From: Ricinus communis
Lineage: Eukaryota; Streptophyta; Magnoliopsida; Malpighiales; Euphorbiaceae
Reading direction: 5' to 3'
Length of the DNA stretch: 64,000 bases
Assembly (NCBI RefSeq): GCF_019578655.1
Contig: NC_063258.1
Location: 27,408,802-27,472,801 of the forward strand
Shown: positions 1-11,500 of the stretch, piece after piece
Layout: every line of letters begins with the position of its first letter
Position numbering within the stretch: position 1 is the first letter of the stretch
Position numbers and translations under genes: made by a program
The notes under the pieces: model-generated
What the model was told of the DNA's origin: nothing
Database searches by the model: none
Seen by the model: the letters and a program-made list of their open reading frames with translations, nothing else

Positions 1-604
1 AAGGCCACTACTACTAGTACTAATTTCTCCTCTCCAAGGTTTAGAAGTAGCTTTCAAGCCAAAGAAGTGTGATTGTGGAACAGCTGCAACATGTTTAAAG
101 AAAATATAATGCTCGAGGAGTCATAATATTGAAAATCTACAAACAATAATAATGTATATTCAGTTCTAAAACAAAATAAATTATTAGATACGCAATAACT
201 TCTTCAATACTCATCTTCAAGTAATCTAATTACATAACATTTTAATACAATTCCACACATACAAAATTAACAAGTGCATTGCAGTCGGGATAAATTCATT
301 AGACTAAAATAAATAAACGAAGACATGACATTGTAACTCGCTAAGAAAAATGATACTTTAACCCAAATCTACAAAAGGTAAAGAATTAAATAAGATATAT
401 GAAAATACATGAATGAATAAATAAATAAAAGAGAAGAGAAGAGAAGAGATTACCGCTGCCTAGATAAGTGAATCTGCGAGAAGAAGAGCTACAAGGAAAC
501 ACAGAAACAGAAGAAGAAGAAGAAGAAGAAGAAGAAGACGAGAGAGGACCAGTGCTATTACAGAGTCTAAACGAGGAGAGAGAAGGCCGAATTGAGGATG
601 CCAT
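1..604 (-). CDS. Plastid-targeted protein, N-terminal part (gene continues beyond left edge)
   Basis: Two exons are visible on the minus strand: exon 1 at 604-454 (start ATG 604-602) and exon 2 from 83 to the window edge. The donor after 454 reads GTAATC; the acceptor before 83 reads TTGCAG. Joining them keeps the frame (G|CT gives Ala). The first ~50 residues are rich in Ser and Arg and nearly free of acidic residues, with a MASS start: a classical chloroplast transit peptide. A run of consecutive Ser is encoded by an in-frame TCT repeat (about 511-537). I do not recognise the mature protein from the ~28 residues of exon 2, which include the stretch SHFFGLKATSKPWRGE. A start at 622 in the same frame is possible but less likely, since MASS is the typical transit-peptide beginning. 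Targeting is inferred from composition only. Confidence 0.6.
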
Positions 605-738
605 AGGTATTATCCTTACCATTTAACACATATAAAATCTCTCTCTTCTGTATCTGCGCTCTCAGTGTCGCATAGATAGAGAGAGAGGCCAAAAATAAGT
701 TTTTCTTTTTTCTTTTTAGGTGATAAGTTTGTACAGAC

Positions 739-740
<2 letters not shown>

Positions 741-777
<37 letters not shown>
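741..777. repeat. (GA)n dinucleotide microsatellite
   Basis: An uninterrupted run of GA dinucleotides lies about 140 bp upstream of the minus-strand ATG at 604. On the transcribed strand it is a CT tract, common in plant 5' UTRs and core promoters. A (GAA)n tract within exon 1 of the same gene lies at 511-537. Confidence 0.95.
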
Positions 778-784
<7 letters not shown>

Positions 785-2136
785 AGATTTTGGTTTTGTG
801 TACTGAGCGATGAGAATAATATTTGTGAATATTGGAATAAAGTTTTTGGAAAGCAAATAATATATTGTATGCTTTTGTGCCAATGTGTGGAATGTAGAGA
901 GGGTTTTTTTTATACAATATAAAAATTAATCTAGTGAGTGATATCTCTCAATAGCAAATACTATTATTATTTGGTAGATTTTAAGTGAAAAAATAATTTT
1001 TTTATTTCTTTAAAAAATTTATAAAGATATATTTTATAATTAAATATTTTTACTTAGAGTACTTTAAATTCTTTTTATGATTTATTATTTATTTAATAAT
1101 AAAACTATTTTATAAATAATTTATTATTTTATTCTTAATAAGATTAAATATATATATTAATTTCATTTACAAATTCAATATAATTAAATTATATACTAAA
1201 TTACTTAATAAGTGTATATTAAAAATGAGTACTATATTAGTATTAAATCATAAAAAATTTGAAATTTTAATTTTTAAGATTATAAATGTATAAAAATAAA
1301 ATATTTTTTATCACAAAAAAAAAACTAAAATCTTTTAAATATAAGAATATTGAATACCATTTTTTATATTTTACTTTATTTATTTATCAATTGGTGAGTG
1401 TAGTTATGGCCGTACGATTGGACGAGGATCACCAGTCCTCCATCTGTCTCCAATCCACCCTCCATTTTTAGACTCCGGTGAGTGGGCCCTGTGCTTCTGA
1501 TATGAGCTTTTTCATATCTGGAACGGCAACCAAATTTCACCTCTCCGCCTCATCTATTTTGGGCTTCTAAATGCCACTCCGTTGCTAATGAAAAAGGCAA
1601 TTTTAGGAGAACAAAGTCATTCTCGTCCTTTGGACAGCCCATTAGGGGGACAATAAATAAATAAATGTGCAATAGGCCAATGTATCTGACAGATCTTTTG
1701 ATGAGTCAGTGGTTCGGCTTGGCCCGATTGAAACATCTTCACTTTTTTAAGGAAAAGCATAAATATTTTAATAAAAATATAGAAACACATTATAAAATAA
1801 AATTATTAAGACAATATTTACATTCATAGTTGAGTCATAATTCTCAATTTGTGAATAATTTTGATTGTATAAATATCATTAATATCTTAATCAAGAAATT
1901 CAATCACTTATTAATTTATTTATAGATATAATAAATAAATATTTTCTTAGATTCGTTGTGAAGAATAAAATTGAGGTAGGTGTAATTGCTTTTTCTTGTC
2001 TTTTTCTTTTTCTTACATAACATCTTTCCGTCTTAATTAAAACAAAATATTATGTGATTGCCAATCTCCATTCATGTAGAAATCAACAAAATAAAATAGT
2101 TGCACGCCAAAAATCGTATAGACAAACAAATGCTAT
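778..2136. other. AT-rich intergenic DNA, no gene seen
   Basis: This stretch between the plastid-protein gene and the copia element is AT-rich and broken by stops in all frames. Its right end (2137-2141, GGCAC) is the left copy of the copia target-site duplication. I see no gene-like signal. Confidence 0.6.
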
Positions 2137-2141
2137 GGCAC

Positions 2142-2437
2142 TGTTAATTTTCTCTGATTAATGAAAAGTATATTTGATATATGAATTCTCATATTATAAT
2201 ATTTGATGATTGAGTATTTATTTACATGAGGTGCAATGATAGCCTAATCTATATTGGTTGCCTTGTAAACTCTATCCAACGTCCCTTTCTGTTTAGGGAA
2301 GGTCGAAGTGACCACTCCCTGTCACAGGGATGGTTGCGCCCTTTCCCTCGCTGTTGATGAGTAGCCCCGCATGTGCTTTTCCGCAGCGGTCTCGAGGCTT
2401 TCTTTCCTGCTTTCTTTAGTTTACTACTTTCGTAGAG
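2142..2437 (-). repeat. 3' LTR of the copia element
   Basis: About 296 bp, clearly homologous to 4398-4697, with scattered substitutions and small indels. Its outer end (TGTTAA at 2142) abuts the GGCAC duplication. Its inner end near 2437 does not show the expected terminal CA, and no polypurine tract is visible beside it, so a small deletion or decay has affected this boundary. Confidence 0.85.
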
Positions 2438-2439
2438 AT

Positions 2440-4301
2440 TGATCGAACCCATCTTGCAAAAAATGGTTTGGTGACTATTTTTATTGAGGGCTTTTGTAAA
2501 GATATCGACCAGCTGATCTTGGCTTCTGACGAATGGTGTTTCAACTTTCTTTGATTGTACTTTCTCTCTGATGAAGTGGCAGTCCACTTCAATGTGTTTG
2601 GTACGTTCATGAAGATAAAGGAAAGGGCAAGCGAGTATGTTTTGAAAATTTGCACACATCACAGCAACTAGAATTTAATTTATAACAAAATAATTTATTC
2701 AAGATAGAATCAGAAGGATGCCCGAACCGCCAATGCAACAACATGCCTTGATTGACAGTGGGAGAGGCTGTGAGGCATTGGCTGGTTGGGTTGTTAAGGT
2801 AATACAGTTCTTTTTCTAGTCGCCCTTCACCAATCGTCTTCCCTGTTACTCGATCCTGAAATTGCATTGTAAATGGTGAGAAAATAATATTGCAATTTAA
2901 ATCACGAGTTAACTTAGCAAGAGGCAATAAATTTGATTTAAAGTCAGGTAATAGTAATATATTATGTACTTGTTTATTAAGTAGCGTGGCAGTGCCTTTG
3001 ACCGTAAATAGTGGCCTTATTTCCATTGGCGACCATCACATGTTGGGAATCATCAATGGGTGCAAGATTTTGCAGATTCATTGGATTCCATGACATGTGA
3101 TCGGTGGCTCCAGAATCAATAATCCAGTGATTTTGTCTTTGACACATGTTAGCAATATTTAGGGAAGAATGTGATACTGAACCTGACCCGTAGGACTGCT
3201 GCTGGACCAATGCTTGAATTTGGGACAACAATTGTGTGAGGTGCATGGTAGGAACTATCGGGTCGGATGGCTGGGTCGGATCAGTTGGAGCGGATCCGGG
3301 TCGGCTGGGTCGGGTCGAGTCAGTTGAGCTGGAGCCGGGTCGGGTCGATACATGATTTTTGAACCCAGAATAAAAACCCTCTCTTTCTCTTCCATCCTTG
3401 TTATTAGGGTTTTCCTTCTCTTCTCTTCTTGCCGCTCCTCCAAACCGAATCCCTCTGTCCCGTTTAGCTCCTCCTCTCTCCCAGCCACAATTCGGCCTAA
3501 GCTAGGGGTGGAGATGCCAGCAAGCGTCACGATGGTGACCCTATTTCTTTCAGTGGTCACATTGTTCGACGCTGCTTGGGTCTCCCTTTGGCCAGCCAGA
3601 ATCGTGTGTCGGGAGACGACAAGTCGAGCAGGCGCGGTTCTCGGCAGCTTCGAGTGAGGAAGGGATGTTCATAAGGCTTCTACAAGTCTCTTCTTGTTGG
3701 ACGTTCGCTATTACCGCGTCAATCTTCGGAAGCTCTGTCGACAGGAGGATCTGTGACCTCAAGCTCTTGTAGCTTGGTTCCAGTCTTCCTAGGTACATGT
3801 AAACTAGATCCTGTTCTGATCTCATCTGAATCTCTTGTGGGTCAGTCGCAGGGGGAAGGTAGTTATGAAGTTCTTCCCATCGGGTTAAGACTTCATTGGC
3901 ATATTCCGAACCATTCTTTGTCCTTTGTGTGATCTGTGCGAGTTCTTGCTTGAGATTAAATATATTTGCAAAGTTTTGTTGGTGTCCATATAGCCCTTTC
4001 ATTTTTGTCCATACTGTCTGTGATGATTCTAACAGCATGCATAGCCTGGAAATTTGGGGCTCCATTGTGTTGGTTAGCATAGACATGACCATGTGGTCTG
4101 TTGTCTGCCATTCTTCTAATTTTTCTGCTTCTTCTTCTGTCGAGCTTCTGGCCTTTCTGGTTTGGGTTTGGGTTTAGTCCCTATAATGAACCCTAGTTTC
4201 CTCCTGCCACTAAGCCCGATGTAGACAGATTTAGACCACTCGAAGTAATTTTGATTACCTCTCAAAATTACACTGGTTAATCTGTTATCATTTTGAGACA
4301 T
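2440..4301 (-). pseudogene. Decayed copia gag-pol (gag, protease motif, GAG-pre-integrase, RNase H tail)
   Basis: Minus-strand coding remains, in order: gag N-terminus 4301-4116 (residues like GNQNYFEWS), gag UBN2-type core 4092-3550, and an aspartic protease segment at 3246-2977 with WIIDSGATDHMS. A GAG-pre-integrase segment (3026-2607) follows, with HWRFGHPS and a CDVCKFSKHTRL motif. Next comes the RNase H C-terminus (about 2620-2440) with HERTKHIEVDCHFIREKV and DIFTKAL. The jump from pre-integrase to RNase H occurs near 2611-2625 with a frame change, removing the integrase core and the reverse transcriptase. Further frame breaks separate the gag pieces. No intact CCHC zinc knuckle is seen. 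Confidence 0.88.
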
Positions 4302-4383
4302 GATGAATTTCCAAAAGGAAATCTAAAAAGAATTGTGGGGTTGGTTTTTGTTTGCTTTGATTGATACTTCACAGGTTTGAATC

Positions 4384-4397
4384 CTGTTCTGATACCA
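4384..4397 (-). other. Primer binding site for initiator tRNA-Met
   Basis: Immediately inside the 5' LTR the minus strand reads TGGTATCAGAACAG. This is the copia-type PBS complementary to the 3' end of plant initiator tRNA-Met, with one change from the common TGGTATCAGAGC. The position next to the LTR terminus is exactly as expected. Confidence 0.85.
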
Positions 4398-4697
4398 TGT
4401 TAATTTTTTGTTATCAATGAAGAGTATATTTGATATATGAATTATCATATTACAATATTTGATGATTGAGTATTTATTTACATGAGGTGCAACGGTAGCC
4501 TAATCTATACTGGTTGCCTTGTAAATTCTGTCCAACGTCCCTTTCTGTTTAGGGAAGGTCGAAGTGACCACTCCCTGTCACAGGAATAGTTACTCCCTTT
4601 TCCTGTTGCCTGTGATGAGTAGCCCTGCACAGGCTTTTCTGCCTGTGCAGTGTCTGAGGCTTCATTTCCTGTTTTCTTTAGTTTACTGTCTTCAACA
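4398..4697 (-). repeat. 5' LTR of the copia element
   Basis: About 300 bp. On the plus strand it begins TGTTAA at 4398 and ends CAACA at 4697, so both ends carry the short inverted repeat typical of LTRs. GGCAC (4698-4702) follows directly. Confidence 0.88.
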
Positions 4698-4702
4698 GGC
4701 AC

Positions 4703-7700
4703 CAATTTCGTTAACTTGATTTAAATCTTACTAATAATTTTCTTAAATTAATCTAATTTATTTAGACGGATTCAGAACGCCTTTTTTTTTGTCCCTGTGA
4801 GTTTCTCATCAAAACTTAATTCAATGTGAAATATATAAATTCAACTAATAGAGCCTGGGCAATAAATTTAGTCTCCTGTATGCATTTTAAACATGTGCAA
4901 TCACCTATTGTATTGACTTTCTTTGAGGAATGCTAGAATACTAATTTATTTTCTTACCTGTCAACAGGGTTGGATGAGTTTCGTTAAATTTGGCAGGCAT
5001 ATGTAACTTAGGGACGGTCAAGAAATTAAAAACTAATTTAGTTTACCTTCAAATTTTGTTGATAAAGGTGTTGAACGCATTCTTTTATGTCCGTGCGAAA
5101 CAAAAGAAAAAAGAACGTAAGAGTATAGATTCAATTGGAGTTTTAGAATTCTGCTAGCTGTGCTGTCGGACAAATGAAATGGTCGCGCATCAACCTTGGC
5201 CCCAAAATGACAAAAAATGATTCAAGAGTCCAACCCAGTTGCCTGCCTGCCTTTTATTGTGCAAGGAAACCCAGTGCTCGCTTTGCTTCTCACAAGTCAC
5301 AACAGAGGAGCTTGCTCCTGCTGCTGCTGCCCTAATGAGTTACAAAAAAAGAAAAAAAAAAAAAAGACATTTATTATGGATTCCGAATGGCTACGGATAA
5401 GGAGAAAGAATGAGGTGCATAAGCATTACATTAACACTATCCATCCAAATATTTTCACTTTTTGGGATTATTAGTTGAAAAGCTCAGTCTAATCATATCG
5501 TGGAGGGACTCGTAGCTCCCAACCAGCTTTAGCCCTGATGAGACTTGAGATGATGTGTTATTCCTCCCGGCGTAATCCAATTAACCCATGTTACAGGGAA
5601 ATGAAAGGGACACTTTATAAATATGGATACAGATATAAATTTAAGTTTTGTCATCCAGTCCACGTGATTCCTCCAGCTTGTTTCCAGATTACTCGATCTC
5701 ATATATATATCTAAGCAGCTGCCTAAAATTTATGCTCGTTCTTTTCTACTATTATCCTTCTCCTTTTTTTCTTCTTTTTCCATTTGTTAAGAACTGAGAG
5801 CTCTGAATACAATGTCATCTTTTATTTGTCTTGGTAAAGGGGATGGAAGGTCCATCTTGAGGTCCAAAACGTGAACGAAAACATTCGACGGTGAAGGTGA
5901 GTGTCTCGTGTGTGCTGTGCAGTAAAGTAGGGAGGTTAGTTGATAATGGTGCGGGCTTTAATCTAAATAAAGTTTGATTGATGTGACTTGTTATTTGCTC
6001 TATCTGCTCCGCCCAAAAAAGGGTAGGTGACCAAATGGAGAAAGATAAACCCATTTCTTTGTATTATTATTATTATTTTAATGTTTGGCATGCTTCTGCT
6101 CTTTGTTTTTTTTTTTTTTTTTCCTTATGTTTGGCATGCTTCTTTCAATGCTTCTTTTTTTTGGCTTTTGGCAAATGTACAAAAGAAAAAGAGAAAGCAT
6201 TTCCTTGACTTCTAAATAATAGTTAATTGTGTGGCAAGATATACCAATCTCATTTGATTATTCAACTATTTTCTTTTCTTTTTTCTCAACAAAATTGCGG
6301 ATTCGATTTTCTTAAGTCAAGATATATAATTTTTGAAATGATTATAAAATTTTAAGCTAGCTTTATGTATGTATTGATAAATTCATAGTTTCAAATAAGT
6401 TTAAATTTATAATTTATAATTTAAAATAAAAATCAATTAAGTTGCTAATCATTTGAGAAAAAAAATAAAAGGATAATTAGATAAGTCTGTATGCATAATG
6501 CATATTATTAAAAATTACCAATCAAATAATATGTATTCCATGAATCAACAATTAATACCATGTAACGTAACGTGATCAGAGATATTCAGGTAAAATTGTC
6601 ATATATAAATAATACAACAGAACAAATATCTCAGCCATAACATAAAACTATTTATTCAAAATATAATAATTAATATAATAAAATATATGCATATAAAATA
6701 TAATTCGAGCTATTTCTGTTAATCGTAATAATTATAATTACTATAACGACATAATTCGATATGTATTCTTAGCATAGATATAAAAGGATGTACGAGAGAA
6801 AAACACAAAATTAATTCGATGAATGACTAGCTTAATGGTAAATGATCTTTGATCATTAGTCACTTTTTGCATAAAAAAATTAAAAGCACATTAACAAATT
6901 ATAATAGAACATATATGATATTTCATTAATCACTCTTCAGAATTACTAATAATAAAATATAAGATAAAAGACTATTTTACTCTTAAAATATAGAAATGCT
7001 AACTTTGATATATATTACTAAAATAATAAATAATTAATACATGCATTACTTTTTAAATAATTTAGCAGATATTAATCATCATATGTCAAAATATACACAT
7101 ATATATATATATATATATAAAAGCGTATATAACCATGTATGTAAAAACTACCTTTGAACTCAAAAATGCAAACTACCCCAATAATTTGCAAAATCTAAGG
7201 GAGACGGACTTGTTAGTAGCAATTACTTGGAGGAATGAAATTCAATAAACTTCATGATAGACAAACAATCAAATTTAACAAGATAAATGGTTTTATATAA
7301 TTAATCCAAAAGAAGTATGTAAGTGATCAACTGAAGGGACCATTAAAGAAAAGAAGTGGTGCGATAATGAGTGAACATGGGTGGCGCTCTCAAATCTCTT
7401 CACTCTTTTCTTCTTTTATTTATAGATTATCTCCCTGTGGTTGGCTGTGTGCATTGAAGGCGGTTGCAGCTCATAAACAAAGGCACAAACTTGAATTGAA
7501 TACACATTCCATTTACAAACTAGACTACTGTCAGTAACCACACACACACACACAGGACTACATGCTACTGTGAAATAATGGACCACCTTCTTCTTCGTCC
7601 ATGTTCCCAAATAATTTATACAAATAGTACGTTGTCCCTTTGAATTTTTAAAATAATTATTTATTCCAATAAATCGTTTAAAGTTTATTGATAGAATTCT

Positions 7701-8513
7701 TTGGAAAGAGTTTTACTTGAAACACAAAAAGGAAGTCAAATATAAGCCACAAAAATTAAAATAAAATGTGGTTTGTATTATAAGATTATATAAAAAAGAG
7801 AAAAAGCTGAGGACAAACGAACCTGACGGTCCACACATACACTGATACGTCACCTTTCCAACACGTACATTAGCCTAATCCATTCACTTCCACTTTGACG
7901 TCGACCTCTCCTCCGCTCTATCTTACGCTCTGCACCCAACCCAACCAAGCAACCAAACCAACCCCGAAATTGACAATGCCTTGTGCAAATTACGCACTCA
8001 GCTCTAATTTGCTTCTCTTCTGCTAGAGTACACATCTTAAAACAAGTACTATTGATGATGATGACGACGACGACGAGTCTTCCACTTCCTCTAAATGTCC
8101 TTGCAACTCCGTTCTCTGATTGTTTATTGTTTTATAAGTTTTGATTTCTTTTTCCTTTCCAGATATTAGTTAGTAAGTCAGTTTATACCTTGCTCTAATT
8201 TGTTTTAAATTTATACTAGTTATTATTTATTTCATTGCATTTCTTCTTTATTAATTATTATTATTATAACAGTATATCCTTGTTCTGTATTCTTCTTTAT
8301 TATTGATTTTCTCTTATAGCTACTGTAACGGTCTTTCTCCACCAGATCTTAGCTAACAACAATCATTCTATAATCAATGCAGTTTGCTGATTTTGAATTT
8401 ATTTCCTTTTCTGTTTTGTTTTGATGCAAACACCGGACAGAAAACTGAATTTTAAGATTTGAAAAACAACAAAGACAATCAAAGCATTCCATGAATTACT
8501 GTTGACTAGTAAA
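4703..8513. other. Intergenic region and promoter of the PP2C/kinase gene
   Basis: No convincing gene. The stretch holds a poly-A run (about 5341-5365), AT-rich DNA from 6200 to 7350, an (AT)n tract near 7099-7119 and a (CA)8 repeat at 7539-7554. The last ~500 bp (8040-8513), with pyrimidine-rich patches, is the likely promoter and 5' UTR of the downstream gene. A four-codon upstream ORF (ATG at 8491, stop at 8503-8505) ends 8 nt before the main ATG. Confidence 0.55.
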
Positions 8514-11500
8514 ATGGGATGCGTCTATTCCAGAGCTTGCATCGGAGAGGTCTGTGTACCAAGAGATCCAAGAATCAAGCAACAAAATCAGGTTCAAACA
8601 ATTACACAAAATGCTACTGAATTACCCGTATTCTCACCAGCAACAACTTCGCCAGAATCTGAAACACGAGACCAGATCAATCAAATAAGCTTAAACCGAG
8701 ACCCTGAACTAGGTATCACTAGACTTTCTAGGGTTTCATCGCAATATCTACCTCCAGATGGATCAAGAACCGTTAAAGTTCCATCTGCTAACTATGAATT
8801 GCGTTACTCATATCTCTCACAACGAGGTTACTATCCTGATGCCCTTGATAAAGCTAATCAAGACAGTTTTTGTATTCACACGCCGTTTGGTACAAGCCAA
8901 GATGATCATTTCTTTGGAGTTTTTGATGGTCATGGAGAATTTGGGGCCCAGTGCTCACAATTCGTGAAGCGAAAATTGTGTGAGAACTTGTTAAGAAACA
9001 GCAAGTTCAATTTAGATGCCGTTGAGGCTCATCATTCGGCTTTTTTGGCTACCAATTGTCAGTTACATGCAGATAGTTTGGATGATAGTATGAGTGGAAC
9101 AACAGCGATAACGGTGTTAGTTAGAGGAAGGACTATTTATGTAGCGAATTCTGGTGATTCTAGAGCTGTTATAGCTGAGAAGAAAGGTAATAGTAATGAG
9201 ATTACAGCTATTGATTTATCGATTGATCAAACTCCATTTAGAGATGATGAGTTAGAGAGAGTGAAGATGTGCGGTGCTAGAGTGCTTACTTTGGATCAAA
9301 TTGAGGGTTTAAAGAATCCTGATGTGCAATGTTGGGGAACTGAAGAAGGTGATGATGATGGTGATCCTCCGAGATTGTGGGTCCCAAATGGGATGTATCC
9401 TGGAACTGCCTTTACTAGGAGTATTGGTGATTCAATTGCTGAGACAATTGGTGTTGTTGCTAATCCTGAAATTGTTGTTTTTGAGCTAACACCCAATCAC
9501 CCTTTCTTTGTGCTTGCTAGTGATGGGGTTTTTGAGTTCATATCAAGCCAAACCGTGATTGAGATGGTAAGGTATCTTATCTTTTTTCTCTCTTTTATTG
9601 ACTAGCTTACCCGATCTGCATTTTTTTTTAATCAGCACAGGTAGTCGCTCTTAATTGACTTTTGATAATGATTTTCAAAACCAAGGATTTAGAAAGGCAC
9701 TAGTATTTGATATTGAAGGTGATATTAGAGTATGTTGTTAGTAATTATTGGGACAAGACTAACAATGAATCTTGTAATCCTAGTAGTCGCTGATACTTAA
9801 TATTGAAAATTAATAATCTTATGTTTGGATTGGTTAGGATTTCAAATGAAAGGATTTATTGCTTAAAATATTAAAATGAGGTTTGCGATGCATAAAAGAG
9901 TGCTACCCAGTAGATTGAATTCATGAATGTGGATGCATACTTGTTTGGAATTTGATATACTCGGTTATTCTTTTTCATCTTAATGATGCAAGGTTTGTTT
10001 AGTAGATTTTATGGTCAATTGTTATACATCTCTAATTTGAAGCAATTGGGGTTTTTTATAATGCACTTCTCATGCTTTTCTATTCCTTTGCTTTTCTTTC
10101 ATGCCCTATCTATTTCGAAGGAGTTAATATCAGGTTCCATATTTTACTCCTACATTCCCAGGTTGCAAAATATAAAGATCCACGTGATGCTTGTGCTGCA
10201 ATTGTAGCCGAAGCTTATAGACTTTGGCTACAATATGAAACTCGTACTGATGACATCACTGTGATTGTTGTGCACGTTGACGGATTAACTGATGTTAGTG
10301 GACTTCTTGCTTAAATTCATAACTTCTTGGTATTCTTCACCTGATTCATTTTCCTCACTGTTCTTCTTCTTCTTCTTCTTCTTCTTCTTCTCCTCTCTCT
10401 CTCTCTCAGAGTGCTGTTGGTCAATTAACAAATCAAGGTGCTGTCTTGCGACCCCCTATTCCTCAAGTTGTAGAGCTGACAGGGTCAGAATCTCCTTCAA
10501 CTTTTGGCTGGAGCTCTAGGAACCATCGTGTAAGGCATGATATATCTCGGGCACGGCTTCGTGCCATTGAGAGTTCACTAGAGAATGGAAAAGTTTGGGT
10601 TCCTCCATCTCCAGCTCGTAGGAAAACTTGGGAAGAAGAAGTTAATATTCTTTGCATATCTTTTGCGTTTTCATTTTTCATAAACTTTAGCACATATAAG
10701 TGGTGCAGTTCGCTTCCAAGTTTTTGGAGCTTTCATGGGTTGTGATTTTATGTTCATATGCCTACAGGCACACATTGAGAGGGCATTGCATGACCACTTT
10801 CTTTTCAGAAAGCTGACTGATTCTCAGTGCCATGTTTTGTTGGACTGCATGCAGAGAGTTGAAGTCCAGGCAGGAGAAATTGTAGTTAAGCAGGTTGTGT
10901 TCATTCTCTGTTATTCTTTTTTAGCATTTTGGATTGCGTAGTTTTATAGCATTCTTTAAAAGGCCAAGGGTTGTAATGACACTGATCAAAGGCAAGCAAC
11001 AGGTAGAGAAAAATATATGGCCTATCATCAAGTCTATTGGACTAAAGATGCACGAGTAAGAACTGACATATGTAAACTAAAAGAACCTCACTGCTTGGGT
11101 GATGTTCAGAAATTTATTTATGAACCACTTTATTAGTCAAATTGCTGATTCGAAACTCTGGATTCAAATGGAAAGCTGATCTCAAACATTGTGGTATTTG
11201 CAGTCCATGCATGGAGTAGAGAATTGCTGTTTAACGCTGATATTGTGTTCGCAGGGCTGAATTAAACTTTACAAGATATTTAATTATATTAATTGTGATT
11301 ATGGGTGGAGTTTTATAGTCAAGTCTAGAACTCTAATGATACTTTGTTTTGGCAGGGTGGTGAAGGCGATTGCTTTTATGTTGTTGGTAGTGGAGAGTTT
11401 GAGGTCTTTGCTACCCAGGTTTGTTTCTCTGTTGATTGCATTATCAGAAGTCGTCATTCTTTTGTGAGGACTGCAGATAGGTTGTTGAACAATTATCTGA

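Larger units (their letters stand above)
2142..4697 (-). mobile_element. Internally deleted Ty1/copia LTR retrotransposon
   Basis: The element reads on the minus strand and is about 2.56 kb, half the usual copia length. It is bounded by two similar LTRs (2142-2437 and 4398-4697), with LTR termini TGTTRA...TTAACA. A perfect 5-bp target duplication GGCAC flanks it at 2137-2141 and 4698-4702. A tRNA-Met-type primer binding site adjoins the 5' LTR at 4397. The inside holds decayed gag, the protease motif and a GAG-pre-integrase segment, then jumps directly to the C-terminal RNase H tail. The integrase core and reverse transcriptase are absent. It cannot move by itself. The matching target duplication shows it inserted as a unit and is not a recombinant of two elements. 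Confidence 0.93.

Noticed and set aside
741..777. GA repeat as a regulatory GAGA element
   Set aside because: A plain microsatellite; nothing in the sequence alone shows regulatory use.
3352..4177. Plus-strand open frames at 3352-3657 and 3896-4177
   Set aside because: They are antisense shadows of the minus-strand copia gag; no own start context or known domain.
7850..8035. Minus-strand 61-residue frame with Cys-rich segment
   Set aside because: Lies in the promoter/5' UTR of the PP2C/kinase gene, short, with no splice partners or domain.
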